Source: Oscarella lobularis (lineage: Eukaryota > Porifera > Homoscleromorpha > Homosclerophorida > Oscarellidae). From it: a DNA stretch of 64,000 bases. A model generated the notes under the pieces. It was not told where the DNA came from. It made no database searches and saw nothing but the letters and a program-made list of their open reading frames with translations. A program made the position numbers and the translations under genes. The DNA lies in NCBI RefSeq assembly GCF_947507565.1, contig NC_089175.1:3027733-3091732 (forward strand), read 5' to 3'. Of the stretch, positions 10,947 through 21,068 are shown piece by piece (position 1 is the first letter of the stretch; the number at the start of each line of letters is the position of its first letter).

Positions 10947-13545
10947 GTGCCTTCTTCCACTTTCACTCTTTTCGAGGCCTTTCCGCTCAGTTCGACGCGA
11001 GTCGATTTGGGGTGGTCGCCGCCCGTCGACGACGGCGGCTCGCCTATTCTCGGCTACTACATTTCCGTGCGTCAGAAGGGAAAGTGGGAGCCGCTGGGCA
11101 ACGGTCGCTTGACCGAAACCGTCTTTCAAGCGTCCGGACTGGAGCCGGGTAAGAAGTATCGTTTCCAATTGATCGCGGAGAATCGAATCGGAAACAGCAG
11201 CGGCGCGCTGACCGAGACGACGACAAAGGAAGGCGGTGAGACAAAGAAAAAACAAGTGTTCTGAATATATATATTTTGTAATTTTTATTTCTCCAGCTAA
11301 ACCCCCTGTCGCGCAGAATTTCCACGAAATTCAAACGACGGCACGAACGGTGACGCTTGGCTGGACGTGGCAGTGGCCGTCGTCGTCGTCCGATAAGCTT
11401 TTCTTTCGAGTGAGCTATCGAAAGAACGGCGAAACGACGTGGTCTCGATCGGGTCCCTTCGAAACGAGAACAAAGGAATATCTTCTCACCGGCTTGGATT
11501 CGGAGACGACGTACGAAATGAGACTGATCGCGTATAACGACGAGGTGGAGGGAGATCCGTCGCTGTCGATCGCCGTTCGAACGAACGGACAGAACGATCC
11601 CGTGAAAGGCGAGTTCGAAGACAAGGATGAAATTAAATTCGTCAATTTTTTTTTGTCCTCCAGCTCGATTGTCGCCGCCGACTCTAACGACGGCCTATTC
11701 GACGCGCGCGGAATTCACGTGGGCGCCGATCGGCGACGCTTCTCCCGGCGCCGTCGCCTATTTGTTCTTGTATCGCGTAAAAGGCGCGCAAGACTGGATA
11801 CCCAAGCGAATCAGCGATCTCACGGACTCGACGTACCAGCTGAGCGATTTGAAGCGTAATACGACGTACGAAGTCACCATGGTACTGGAATACGGCGTAA
11901 AGGAGAACGGCGAAAGCGACGTCGGACCCCAAAGCACGATTCTCGTCTTCACGACGACCAGTACGATGAGACCATAGAGCGTACGTACGTTCCAACTACA
12001 TATACGAATTTTTTTTTCAGATGTCAAAACGCTCAGCAGTAACGGAGAGCAGATGTTTATCATTATCGGTGCCGTGTGCGGCGTTGCGGTGATTATTTGC
12101 ATGGTGATCGTCTGCCTGTGCTGTCGCGCGAGACCGGGATCGAAACGTAAGGACTTAGATCCACGAGAGCCAAGTGCTCCTATATAACATTCCTTTTAGA
12201 AAACGACGACGTGATGTCTGTCCCGGGCGAATGGTGTCCAGGAACGTGAGTAAAGTGGAATTGACTGTTGGGGAGCTTTTTCAAAGAGCTCTTTTTCCTT
12301 TAGCTACGCGGCGAACGGTATTCTGCAGGCGCGTACCGGCTCTCTCGCCGAAATTCAACGCGAACGGCCGACGGTGCCGCCCGTGACGTCGTTTCCGCAA
12401 TCCATTCCCATGACGATGATCAACTCGACGGCGACGGTCACAGAGCGATGTCAGATTGCCGGAGCAGTGGCGTCTCCCGCGCCGCCGGCTGGCGTGCCGT
12501 CGGCTGTCGTCGCACCGTTCACGCCAGCGAGGGCTAAAACCCCGTCCGATCACGTAATCAAAATATTGATTTAGACTGGACAACTCCCTCTATTTCTTTC
12601 TGTATTTCAGTTGCCGCCCTATGAGCCGACCGAAGACACGCTGCGTCGACAACAGAACGCGCCCGTCGTCGATCCTCTGCCGCCTACCCCGAGCGTGCAA
12701 TCCTACCATTCTCATCGCGAGGAAAGACCCCATTTGCCGTCGGCATCGAGCACGACAACCGACATCGCGAAACAAGACATTGAATCGCAAACCTCGCACG
12801 TAAGAAAAAAAGAAAAAGCGTAGTAGTATCAATCAATCAATACCTGACGGAAATCGCCTTATAGATCCAATCCCTTGAAGCGTTGGACGAATACGCCGAC
12901 GAATTGCCGCCTCCGCCGCCGCCCGTAACGGAAGACGACGACGACGGTAAAAAGGACAACGGCAAAAAAGACGACGTCGTCGTCGACGGCGGCGGCGGCG
13001 GCGGCACTAGCAATTCCACGCGACGACCGTCCATGGGTTCTCTGCCAGAAAACGACGAAGAAAACGACGCCGATCGAGAGATGTCGCCGCCGCCGTCAAG
13101 AGGCCGACAGCAACAACAGCAGCAGCCGCAGCAACAGAACGGCTTTCCTCGTCCGCCGTCGAATCATTCGAACGGCTCGGCTCATCGAGCCGCGTCGCCT
13201 ATTGGCGCTCTTCCGCCGTCGTACGGGATGCCGGACATGCAATCGGTCGGCGCCTCGTCCGGTCGTCCCATGTCGACGATGAGCGGCAATCGGCCGCGGC
13301 ACCATCGACGACGACGCAATCGAAGTCACAGTCCCGGTCATCATCGATCGCATCGGCGGCGGCATCAGCTGTTGAACGGCGGCCCCGGCGGTTTGCCCAT
13401 GAAGACGCTGTCGCCGGCCGCGTCGCAGCACGGTTCCGTTGGATCGTGGAGACCGCCGCCGATGTCGGGGACCGTTGAAATTGCTATCGATTTGCCGCCG
13501 CCTGATTTGTCGGCTCCGCCGCTCACTGAACATACAATTGTTTGA
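8294..13545 (+). CDS. IgR4: 3 Ig + 5 FN3 receptor with long proline/glutamine-rich tail
   Basis: Thirteen exons: 8294-8351, 8811-9101, 9561-9827, 9877-10152, 10268-10861, 10948-11235, 11297-11608, 11664-11960, 12021-12146, 12200-12245, 12304-12553, 12611-12799, 12865-13545. Total 3,675 nt in frame, 1,224 residues. Signal peptide from ATG 8294 (LLLAYLTAALTWTA); Ig domains about 20-116, 117-205, 206-297; five FN3 domains 298-794; membrane helix about 805-828 (MFIIIGAVCGVAVIICMVIV) then CLCCRAR. The tail of about 390 residues is rich in Pro, Ser and Asp with a polyQ run and ends HTIV, a class I PDZ ligand. No ITIM was seen. The intron after 11608 uses a GC donor (phase-consistent). Same ectodomain order as IgR3 across a divergent promoter, so they are probably ancient duplicates; role in adhesion or recognition is inferred. 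Confidence 0.92.
10913..10944 (+). repeat. (CT)n polypyrimidine tract at a 3' splice site
   Basis: About 16 CT units directly in front of the cttag acceptor at 10947. It acts as the polypyrimidine tract of that IgR4 intron and as a likely variable microsatellite. Confidence 0.9.
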
Positions 13546-14145
13546 AATATGCATATGCAATTTAGTTCTAAGAGAGATGCGTTGTGTTATTCTAGTTGCT
13601 TGCTGTGGCTTTTAAATCAGTATGTACAAACGAAATTTCATGCGCGTACGGGATTCGACCTCTTCCACGAAGTCATCTTGCACTACACAAATATTTTTTT
13701 CAATGCAAAAAAATAAATATTATAAATACATAAATAATTAAAACAAGTAAAAATGTGTTAGTTGATATCTAAAAGAAGCAAAAATAAATTAATGTTAACA
13801 CATTTATCCGAGATTTTCTTACCGGGATAATTGATTTGCCCCACCTTGCCGTCATCGCCAAAGCCACCTTTCGCCGTCGCCGTCCATCGCCATCGTCCCG
13901 TCCCGTCCAAACTTATGTCTCGCCAGGTGTTATCGATCGATTGATTGATGATTAGCGCGAACCGAGAAAAAAAAAGAAAGAACCGTTATAGACGCAGTCA
14001 ACATAGAGAGGATACATGTTATTTGAGCGAGAGAGGCTGGGGAAAGCAAGCACTGCACCTATCCCCCCTTCCCCGCGGGATGGGACTCCTCTACCTCTAC
14101 CTTTCTACCCTTTATCTACCGGCATCCTACCCCTAGGTTCCTCTA
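13546..14145. other. Intergenic stretch after IgR4
   Basis: AT-rich 3' region of IgR4 with an AATAAA near 13,710. One possible minus-strand exon is visible at about 13,823-13,943: an open frame (GRWRWTATAKGGFGDDGK) ending at a cccg/gtaaga donor. I could not connect it to a gene. The end of the stretch is a T/C-rich low-complexity sequence. Confidence 0.35.
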
Positions 14146-15582
14146 CTACCTCCTAGCCTCCCCTTCTAATTTCCCACTACTGTGCTTGGCTTGCTCTCCC
14201 CAGGAGTCCCGCAACCCCCTAACTTTAGGTCTAAAATATCGTACCTGAATTTTTTTGTTGATGTTTTTCTTCTCTTTCCGTGACTTTCTAACGAGGAATA
14301 TACCATATACAATTATATTTATTTCAATAATAATAATTAGTACTTTCAAGGTCCTGGAAGTTGCAGACGATAGTCCGTTGCGTTCGCAGTAGTCATCTCT
14401 TCCTTGAGCGCTTGAGCAGTTCCGGTGGCATCTACAAATAAATAATAAATAACGAGTAGGAAATTTTTTGGTTATTTGAACCTGGCAAATGACGGCATTT
14501 CCGACTTGGCATCCAGGGAGGCTTCGGTTGCGCGCATTGAATAACACCTGCGCCCTGCGTCGTTCTCTAGCATCGACGCAGACTGAAATGGTGCATAAAT
14601 ATTTCTATGGGCAAAACGAACATTAGCTTACTCGAGTAATACTATAGATATTACTTACATAACCCGATGCAAGAACAACGGGTACGGCGGACCGTTGTCC
14701 TCGAGACGTCACGTGCGTTTTACGTGACGTCGATGCTGCCGTTTTGCAAAGGCCTTGATTTTGGCCTTATTTCATATGATCATAAGCAAGGCCTTCGCTT
14801 TCACTTTGCTTATGGCCAATAAAGTATGCATCCTACAAATAGAAACAGCTCATTGCTTAGCTAAACTTTAAAATGCCATTGACACTTACTGCAAAGCCTG
14901 GTAAGAACACCAGCTGCGGCTATGACTAGCCGTTGCTATGGACAATTGTCACGTTGCGTGGATTCCAACGTGAAAATTCAAGGCCATGGTTTTGGGCCTT
15001 AGTCTCATATTATATCCTATGAAGCAAACACTCTTTATAATCACATGTGGTAAATATATAGCAATTCATACCTTCCCATAGCCTGATAAAAAATCTTTTG
15101 CTTTACACGTTGGGCATCTACCAAGGCCTTTGTGTTCTTGGCCTTGCCGTGTGCTTCTCACCAGGACTGTCGTCATAAGCAAACATTTTTCTAGGAGTAG
15201 TACACGAGTAAGACAAAAAATAAATTAAATATTTAGCTCTAACCTGCGTTTGCTGTATGACGAGCCGAGGTCATCAGCGGGCCGCCGTCAAAACTTGGGC
15301 CACTCACTAAAAAATTGATTAAAAATCAATACCCACCCAAACAGTAAAAAATTACCTGATGACCACTTCACGACATCTTTTTCGTCATCTTCTTCCCCGA
15401 CGCACTTGTCCCTCGACGGATGACCCTCTGCGCTTGCGACGTCGCTCTTGGCCAACTTCCCGCTTTGCTCTACTGAAAAAATACGTTAAACAAGAAAATG
15501 ATTGCTAATTTTAAGTATTTCTTAATTATTTCTTATATTTTTAATTTACATTTAAACCTGTTGGATGACTTCGTACTGACTC
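14146..15582 (-). CDS. Tentative small single-pass membrane protein gene with repeated exons
   Basis: Several minus-strand exons have good acceptors and donors and compatible phases: 15558-15582, 15356-15472, one near 15244-15307, one near 15069-15193, 14659-14765, 14482-14582 and a last exon 14146-14431. The last exon holds a hydrophobic helix (VLIIIIEINIIVYGIFLV) followed by a basic tail. Three segments share a motif around GQ(N/E)xxGL and end near SGY or similar: about 15,080-15,150, 14,880-15,000 (two in-frame stops, probably decayed) and 14659-14765. The joining of the middle exons is unresolved by phase and no signal peptide was found. I do not recognise the family. It could be a real lineage-specific gene or a decaying one. 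Confidence 0.35.
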
Positions 15583-15743
15583 CTACCGAAAGTGCGTCGA
15601 CGTCATAAAAAGAAACATATTAGATTTCAGATTTGTAGAAATAAACTGTTTTAATTTAAGACAAACGAGATTGCCACATTACAATTACAATACTTGCTAA
15701 TTACGCTAAATTAAATTACCTTCACCTTCCATTCCAACTTACC

Positions 15744-16125
15744 GTGCAGAAGAACCCACCAGGGACCCGCCCGCACCACACCGTGTCACCCACCGGGGAG
15801 AAAGGGAATTTGGGCTGCAACCGTGCACCGCCATCCCACCGTGGAAAAGATCAAACCACCGGGGAAGGGAAAGAGAACGTGGAACTAATCTATCGAATTC
15901 GCGATACCGTATACGTGTTTACGTGGCACCCACCGGGAGAGGGAATGTGCTGCAACCGTGCACCACATCGAACCGTGCTGCAAATAATTATCAAAATAGA
16001 AGCCACCCGGGAAGGGAATTTGCTGCGCCACGCACTACTATTAATTAAAGTACTAGTGCTCACCGGGAAAGGGAATTGAGCACCAAAACAACAGGGGCAA
16101 GGGAAATGAGCAACAAAACGGCAGA
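15744..16125. repeat. Degenerate short repeats (CACCGGGaAAGGGAAtt)
   Basis: A motif close to CACCGGGAAAGGGAA recurs at least five times at irregular spacing, often followed by TGCTGCAACCGTGCACC. This is a degenerate minisatellite. Open frames crossing it are not supported. The next 400 bp are AT-rich then C-rich with no gene seen. Confidence 0.6.
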
Positions 16126-16559
16126 CCAAACGGTAGGGCACTATGCTATTTATATATTGAGTTGGCTACACCAATACGTTTTTTACGCCGTTATTTAATA
16201 TTATTACCCCACTGCTAAGGTATGCTTGCTAAACCGAATTAATTATTTAATTAATTAATTAATTAAAACTGCTGGAAAGCATACCGCACTTTCCCCCTTA
16301 CAAGTTAAAATACTGACGGTGCCTCTAACCCCCTTATTCTATCTATGGTCACCTCCCCCCTCTTCCCCCCGCCCTTTCCCTCCCCCCGCTTCCCGCTTCC
16401 CCCCCACCTTCCCCTCACACCACCCCTGTACTTCTTACCCTCCCTACATATCCATCCTATTCAAACACAACAAAACACACATCAAAATATACAACACATA
16501 GTAGACTACTTTCCTAAAAGACAGGTTAGCTTTTGTGGCGTAACTAAAATAATTAAAAC

Positions 16560-17350
16560 CTAAAATACCTCACAATCCATTGACCTAAATGGAAACCTAG
16601 TACATTACTTCCTAAATGGACCTAAACATTTTCCTAGTCTAAAACCTAGTACATTACTTTTCTAAAAGACGGATTAGTCACGTGGTTTAAACAATTAAAA
16701 CCTAGACTACCTTTGTAAATCCATTGACCTAAATAACGAAAATGGAAACTAGTACACTACGTTCCTACTCTATAACCTAGTACACTACTTTTCTAAAAAA
16801 CGGATTAGTCACGTGGTTTAAACAATTAAAACCTAGATTACCTGTAAATCTATCTAAATACTGGAAATAAAAGCCTAGTACATTACGTTCCTACTCTAAA
16901 ACCTAGTACATTACTTCTCTAAAAGACGGATTAGTCACGTGCTTTAATTAATTGAACAATTAAAACCTAGATTACCTCGTAAATCCATTGACCCAAATAT
17001 GAAAACCTAGTATATTACGTCCTAATCTAAACCTAGTACATTACTTTTCTAAAAGACGGATTAGGTACAATTTAAACCTAAAATTCGGATTAGGTATGTA
17101 ATTTAGACCTAAAAGACGCATTAGGGACGTGGTTTAATTAAAACCTAAAGTACCTCAAATCCATTGACCTAAAATATGGATTAGGCACGTGGTTTAAATA
17201 GTTAAAACCTAGAGTACCTAGGAAATCCATTGACCTAAAATATGGATTACGTACGTGGTTTAAAAAATTAAAACCTAGAGTACCTCGTAAAATCCATTGA
17301 CCTAGATAATTATCCTATAATCTACAATCAACCTAGATTACCTCAGAAAT
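16560..17350. repeat. Imperfect tandem repeat array
   Basis: About seven to eight imperfect copies of a unit of roughly 60-130 bp built from the elements AAAACCTAG, GACGGATTAG, CACGTGGTTTAA and AATCCATTGACCTAAA. No coding potential. Possibly a local satellite. Confidence 0.75.
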
Positions 17351-19680
17351 CCACTGAGAAAATGGTCTAATGTGTGTGGCGGCTGCCAGCTACATGTTAG
17401 GGGTCAGGCCTAACTAAACTATAACCTATCTCCTGCTCTCTCACCTTAGAGCAAATTGGAAAACGCCCTACCTACTGACAGCCGCCCTAAACCTTAAATG
17501 CAAGGGATGCGTGGACCCGTGCATGACTATCATAGTTATGCATACGCAAAGGTAAGCTGCGCGCCGGCGCAGATCAATAATGCAGTCCCCACTACGTTCT
17601 CTGCCACGCACATAATTGTTTGATTTTGATTATTGATTAGCTGTATTTAATTTGATATTACTATTATCTACAACTATTTCACGGAGGCGTACGTGCGCGC
17701 GGGGTCAAATATGCGTACATGTGGTAAGAGTGTGAGGATTAAGCATCATGCTGTTAACCGCCGCCGTCAGGCACACGAGCGCCCTCCCGCCCCCTGTGCG
17801 CTACGACTCGGGCCTTCTGACAGCGGCAACGTGCAATTCGCTTAGATGCGTCGCGACAGAGAACCCCGCCCTTATGCGAATGCCTACACCACAGGGGCCC
17901 GTAGCTACGAAGAAGAACCTGAAGCGATGAGACTTCCCTTGCTACCTCTTCGTCTACATCGACTTCGTCACTTCCGCTTCGGCCGTTGGCCCAGTCTTTG
18001 ACAGCTGTCGGAAGAAGAGAACAATAATTAGATTTGGCACCCTCGGTCGCAATGTGTCGACTTACGAACGACGAGCGACGAGTGAAGCGATGTCCATCCG
18101 TTGCGCGTCGATCGTCCGCACAGCGCTACGACCTATACGCACAAAAAAAGCACGATTAGTTCATTGAATCTAAGCGCGACGCTAAGCGACCTACCGACGC
18201 GCACGCCACGCGGCGCCGTCTTCCTTCGCCGGGGCGCAGTCCTTCGCAAAGGACTGCACGGGACTCGCTGCAAGAGAGAGAAAGCGCCCAATTAGTTCGA
18301 GTGGCTACGAAATCGCGTAATCTAGCTTCACTTACCGGTCGGCTCCGCTGTCCCTTCCTCGTTCGTTGGCTTGCGGAGGCCCGCCTCGCGGCGGTGCGCC
18401 TCTTCTCGGCTGCCCCGCGAAGGAAGCAGCTGCGTGGCGCCTTTGCGAGAGAGCGGACCAGACCGTCCGCTCCGTTCTGCGCTTCAGCCGAGAATGACGC
18501 ACAGATTGAGAGGTCGACGTTTATGACGAATTGGAGATGGTGCGAATTCGCGTGCACAGCATGTCTTCCGGAGTGTGAACGACTCACGTGATGGCGAATT
18601 CGGCATCTCCCCCGGTCTGCATCCGCTACAATCGAACGGCGTTCGACGATAGAGACTTCGCTATCGTCGATTCTCGAGCCGCGTTTCGTCGGTTCTCGAG
18701 CCCAGACGAAATCGCAGACGCACCCATCACGGAAAGTAGATCGTGTGAACATTTGTAGGGGTGGAACATTTGACGTGTGAAAACTAATCAGCGAGCTCGC
18801 GTGCTCGCGCGCTCACTCGTACGCGGCCTCCGCGCGTTCGCTACTTTGCGATTGCGTGTCGCAGTGCATTCAGATCAAAATCGCGCGCCGCGTGCGAGTA
18901 GAGAACGCTTCAGAACTCCGCGCTTTTGTTGATCGCTAGGTGACGCGCCGACAGACGTCGATGCGGATCAAGATATCGCGCCACGTCCAAACCATATAAG
19001 GAAGTGTGAATGCGTGTGTAGTCAAACTGCTGCACGTGAACTCACGTGAACTCGCGTGAGCAGTCTGCGTGTGCTCGCTTTTCTAAAACAAAGGATTTCT
19101 TCTCCCAAATAAGTCTAAAGAGCCATCGGAGACATTTTTGACCAATGCAGTAACGTAATTCTCAAGAATGAGCCTAAAACCTCGAGTCACATGTTTATTT
19201 AGCGTGCGGTACCACAACTTTTCATTTGTTTTGTCCTAAAATCGGGCCAGCTTCGAACAACCAATACCACGAAATGAATCTAGAACTACTAGGTACGAGT
19301 TTAGGAAAGTAAAATCGAGATGGGCTCCCGTTCGAGGAACTCGTCACCAAATCAAAACCCAACGCTCTCCTCGTCCTCTAGACTCGCTCAATCACAGCTA
19401 TCCGGAAGAAAACAACATGACGCCTAATTCGGAGCAGCGGGAAGCGACTCATCGAACGTAGACGAAAATTTCGATCAAAAATGCGATAAATTCAGTGAGT
19501 CATCCGGCTTTCGCTTTCACGCTGACATTCATGGGAACTAGCAAAGCCGAAAGTCATGAAGACCGGCGATAAAGCTGCGAATGCGGCTTCTAAAACAGGC
19601 TCCTCTTCCGCTGGAGGCTGGGGAAGGATTTCTCTGTAGCAGCGCAACGAACCAAGCAAGGATGGAGTGTACAACCTGCT
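17351..19680. other. Long stretch without a confident gene
   Basis: GC-rich from 17,930 to 18,900. On the minus strand four short segments (near 18,335, 18,200-18,270, 18,060-18,140 and 17,930-18,010) are flanked by plausible acceptors and donors and could form a small arginine-rich protein or a noncoding spliced transcript. All three frames are open in some of them, so coding cannot be decided. Nothing convincing between 18,900 and 19,680. Confidence 0.3.
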
Positions 19681-19687
19681 GGGTTAG

Positions 19688-19694
19688 TATATAT
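19688..19694 (+). promoter_or_regulatory. TATA-like box
   Basis: TATATAT 64 bp before the ATG at 19758, a fitting distance for a core promoter of the small secreted-protein candidate. Confidence 0.45.
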
Positions 19695-19757
19695 TGAGCG
19701 GAGTCACGACAGTTTATCAGTACACTTCCGTGCAGTGGCCCATTATCTATCAGCACG

Positions 19758-20163
19758 ATGACGAGACTTTTGTTCTTCTATTCGATTGCTGTCGCCGTAA
19801 TCATCAGTTCCTTCTGTCAGCTATGCTCCGGCGGATGGCCCCAACCAGTGGAACGTATGAAAACTATTGAGATGGCAGATTGCCAGTGCCAGGCTCAAAT
19901 GTTGTCTTTTTTTAGATGATGAAGTTTCTGTAATTCACCGAGAGTGGCTTGGTCTCCGTCTCATAGCCATTTTTGTGTTTAATATAAAGTCTTCACATCG
20001 TCTTCCTTGCTTTGTATTTCCTATTCTCAAGGATGTTCCAAATGGGGCTTTGTTGGCCAAAAACCTTGGTGGCAAAAGAAGCTCGGATGGGTCTACAAGA
20101 GAGGCAATAAATCGACATGAATTTAGACCTCAATCCGTCTCAAGACACCAATCCAGCCTGTAG
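19758..20163 (+). CDS. Candidate small secreted protein
   Basis: ATG 19758 opens a convincing signal peptide (MTRLLFFYSIAVAVIISSFC) followed by QLCSGGWPQP. A donor at 19855 (gtatga) and a strong acceptor (tctttttttag, exon from 19916) keep the frame and give a 114-residue protein ending at 20163. An extra intron ending at about 20,030 would switch frame to a short Trp- and Lys-rich C-terminus (CSKWGFVGQKPWWQKK) with a stop near 20,120; its donor is weak. The family is not recognised. A TATA-like box precedes it. Could be a secreted peptide or an effector. Confidence 0.4.
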
Positions 20164-20853
20164 CCAATTATTTGGCATCGACCAGAAATCAAAAGCAGGA
20201 TGCAGGAAGATTTGTCTCAAAATCAGGATTTGATACACCAACAAACAAGTCAATCATCTTGGGCTAACGGACACCTGCAATTTTGGTGAAAGTAAGACTC
20301 GACCTTCATTTTGCAGGTTGGACGTATCTATTAAATATCTTTTTGTGTGTTAATATTCTACTCGTTTTTTAATTAATTAAGCTGAATCCTCACGTACGAC
20401 GTAGACTCACAAATATATATATATATAATATATATACTGCATATGTATTGATGTGCTCTATAGCATTAGTATTAGTGTGCGGCATCTTTCTAGGTTTCCT
20501 CATAACGTAGACAAAAAAGATCATTTCGCGAAGACTCGTGTGGCATAACTGACGTGTGAATCTTCGTTGTGCGTTTTTGCTCCACAGTTGTTGACTCTTC
20601 AAAACACTCTTGTGTTCTCTCTTTATGATGGGGAAGGAAAAGTTATAAGACGTTGGGCATAAGTTTCTCTTACAGTGAACAAGGTGGGAGAGAGCTCATT
20701 ACGACATAGATTTATTAGACCTCCCTAGATATTTTTTCAATACATTGCGAGGCATTTCTGGTTCAAACTAGTACCATACATATGACTACTGTATGTCTAT
20801 GTAGAACCATCATACACTGTACTATCATAGGAAGATTTGTACCAAATTTTTTT

Positions 20854-20982
20854 CATACGATTGTTTGAAATGTGGTTAGTTCTAAAGAGAGATGCGTTCT
20901 GTATAGAACAGTGCTGTGGCTAAAGTAGAAATGTAGGTCCGTTCATCATTCACCGTTATACGGGACTCGAGCTTTCTCTACA
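20854..20982 (+). pseudogene. Decayed copy of the IgR4 3' end
   Basis: The sequence around CATACGATTGTTTGAAAT followed by TTAGTTCTAA and AGAGATGCGTT matches the last codons, stop and 3' flank of IgR4 (13,529-13,660). Only this end is present, so it is a duplicated fragment with no coding value. The remainder of 20,164-21,068 shows no gene. Confidence 0.6.
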
Positions 20983-21068
20983 CTCTCTCACTTCTCTTCT
21001 TCAAATTCCACTAGGTCACTCTCGTCGTCAGCAGTACCTACACTGTCTGTACTCAAGCTTGTTTAGGA

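Noticed and set aside
17930-18752. Arginine-rich multi-exon gene on the minus strand
   Set aside because: Splice-like sites exist but all frames are open in GC-rich sequence and no start or domain decides between them.
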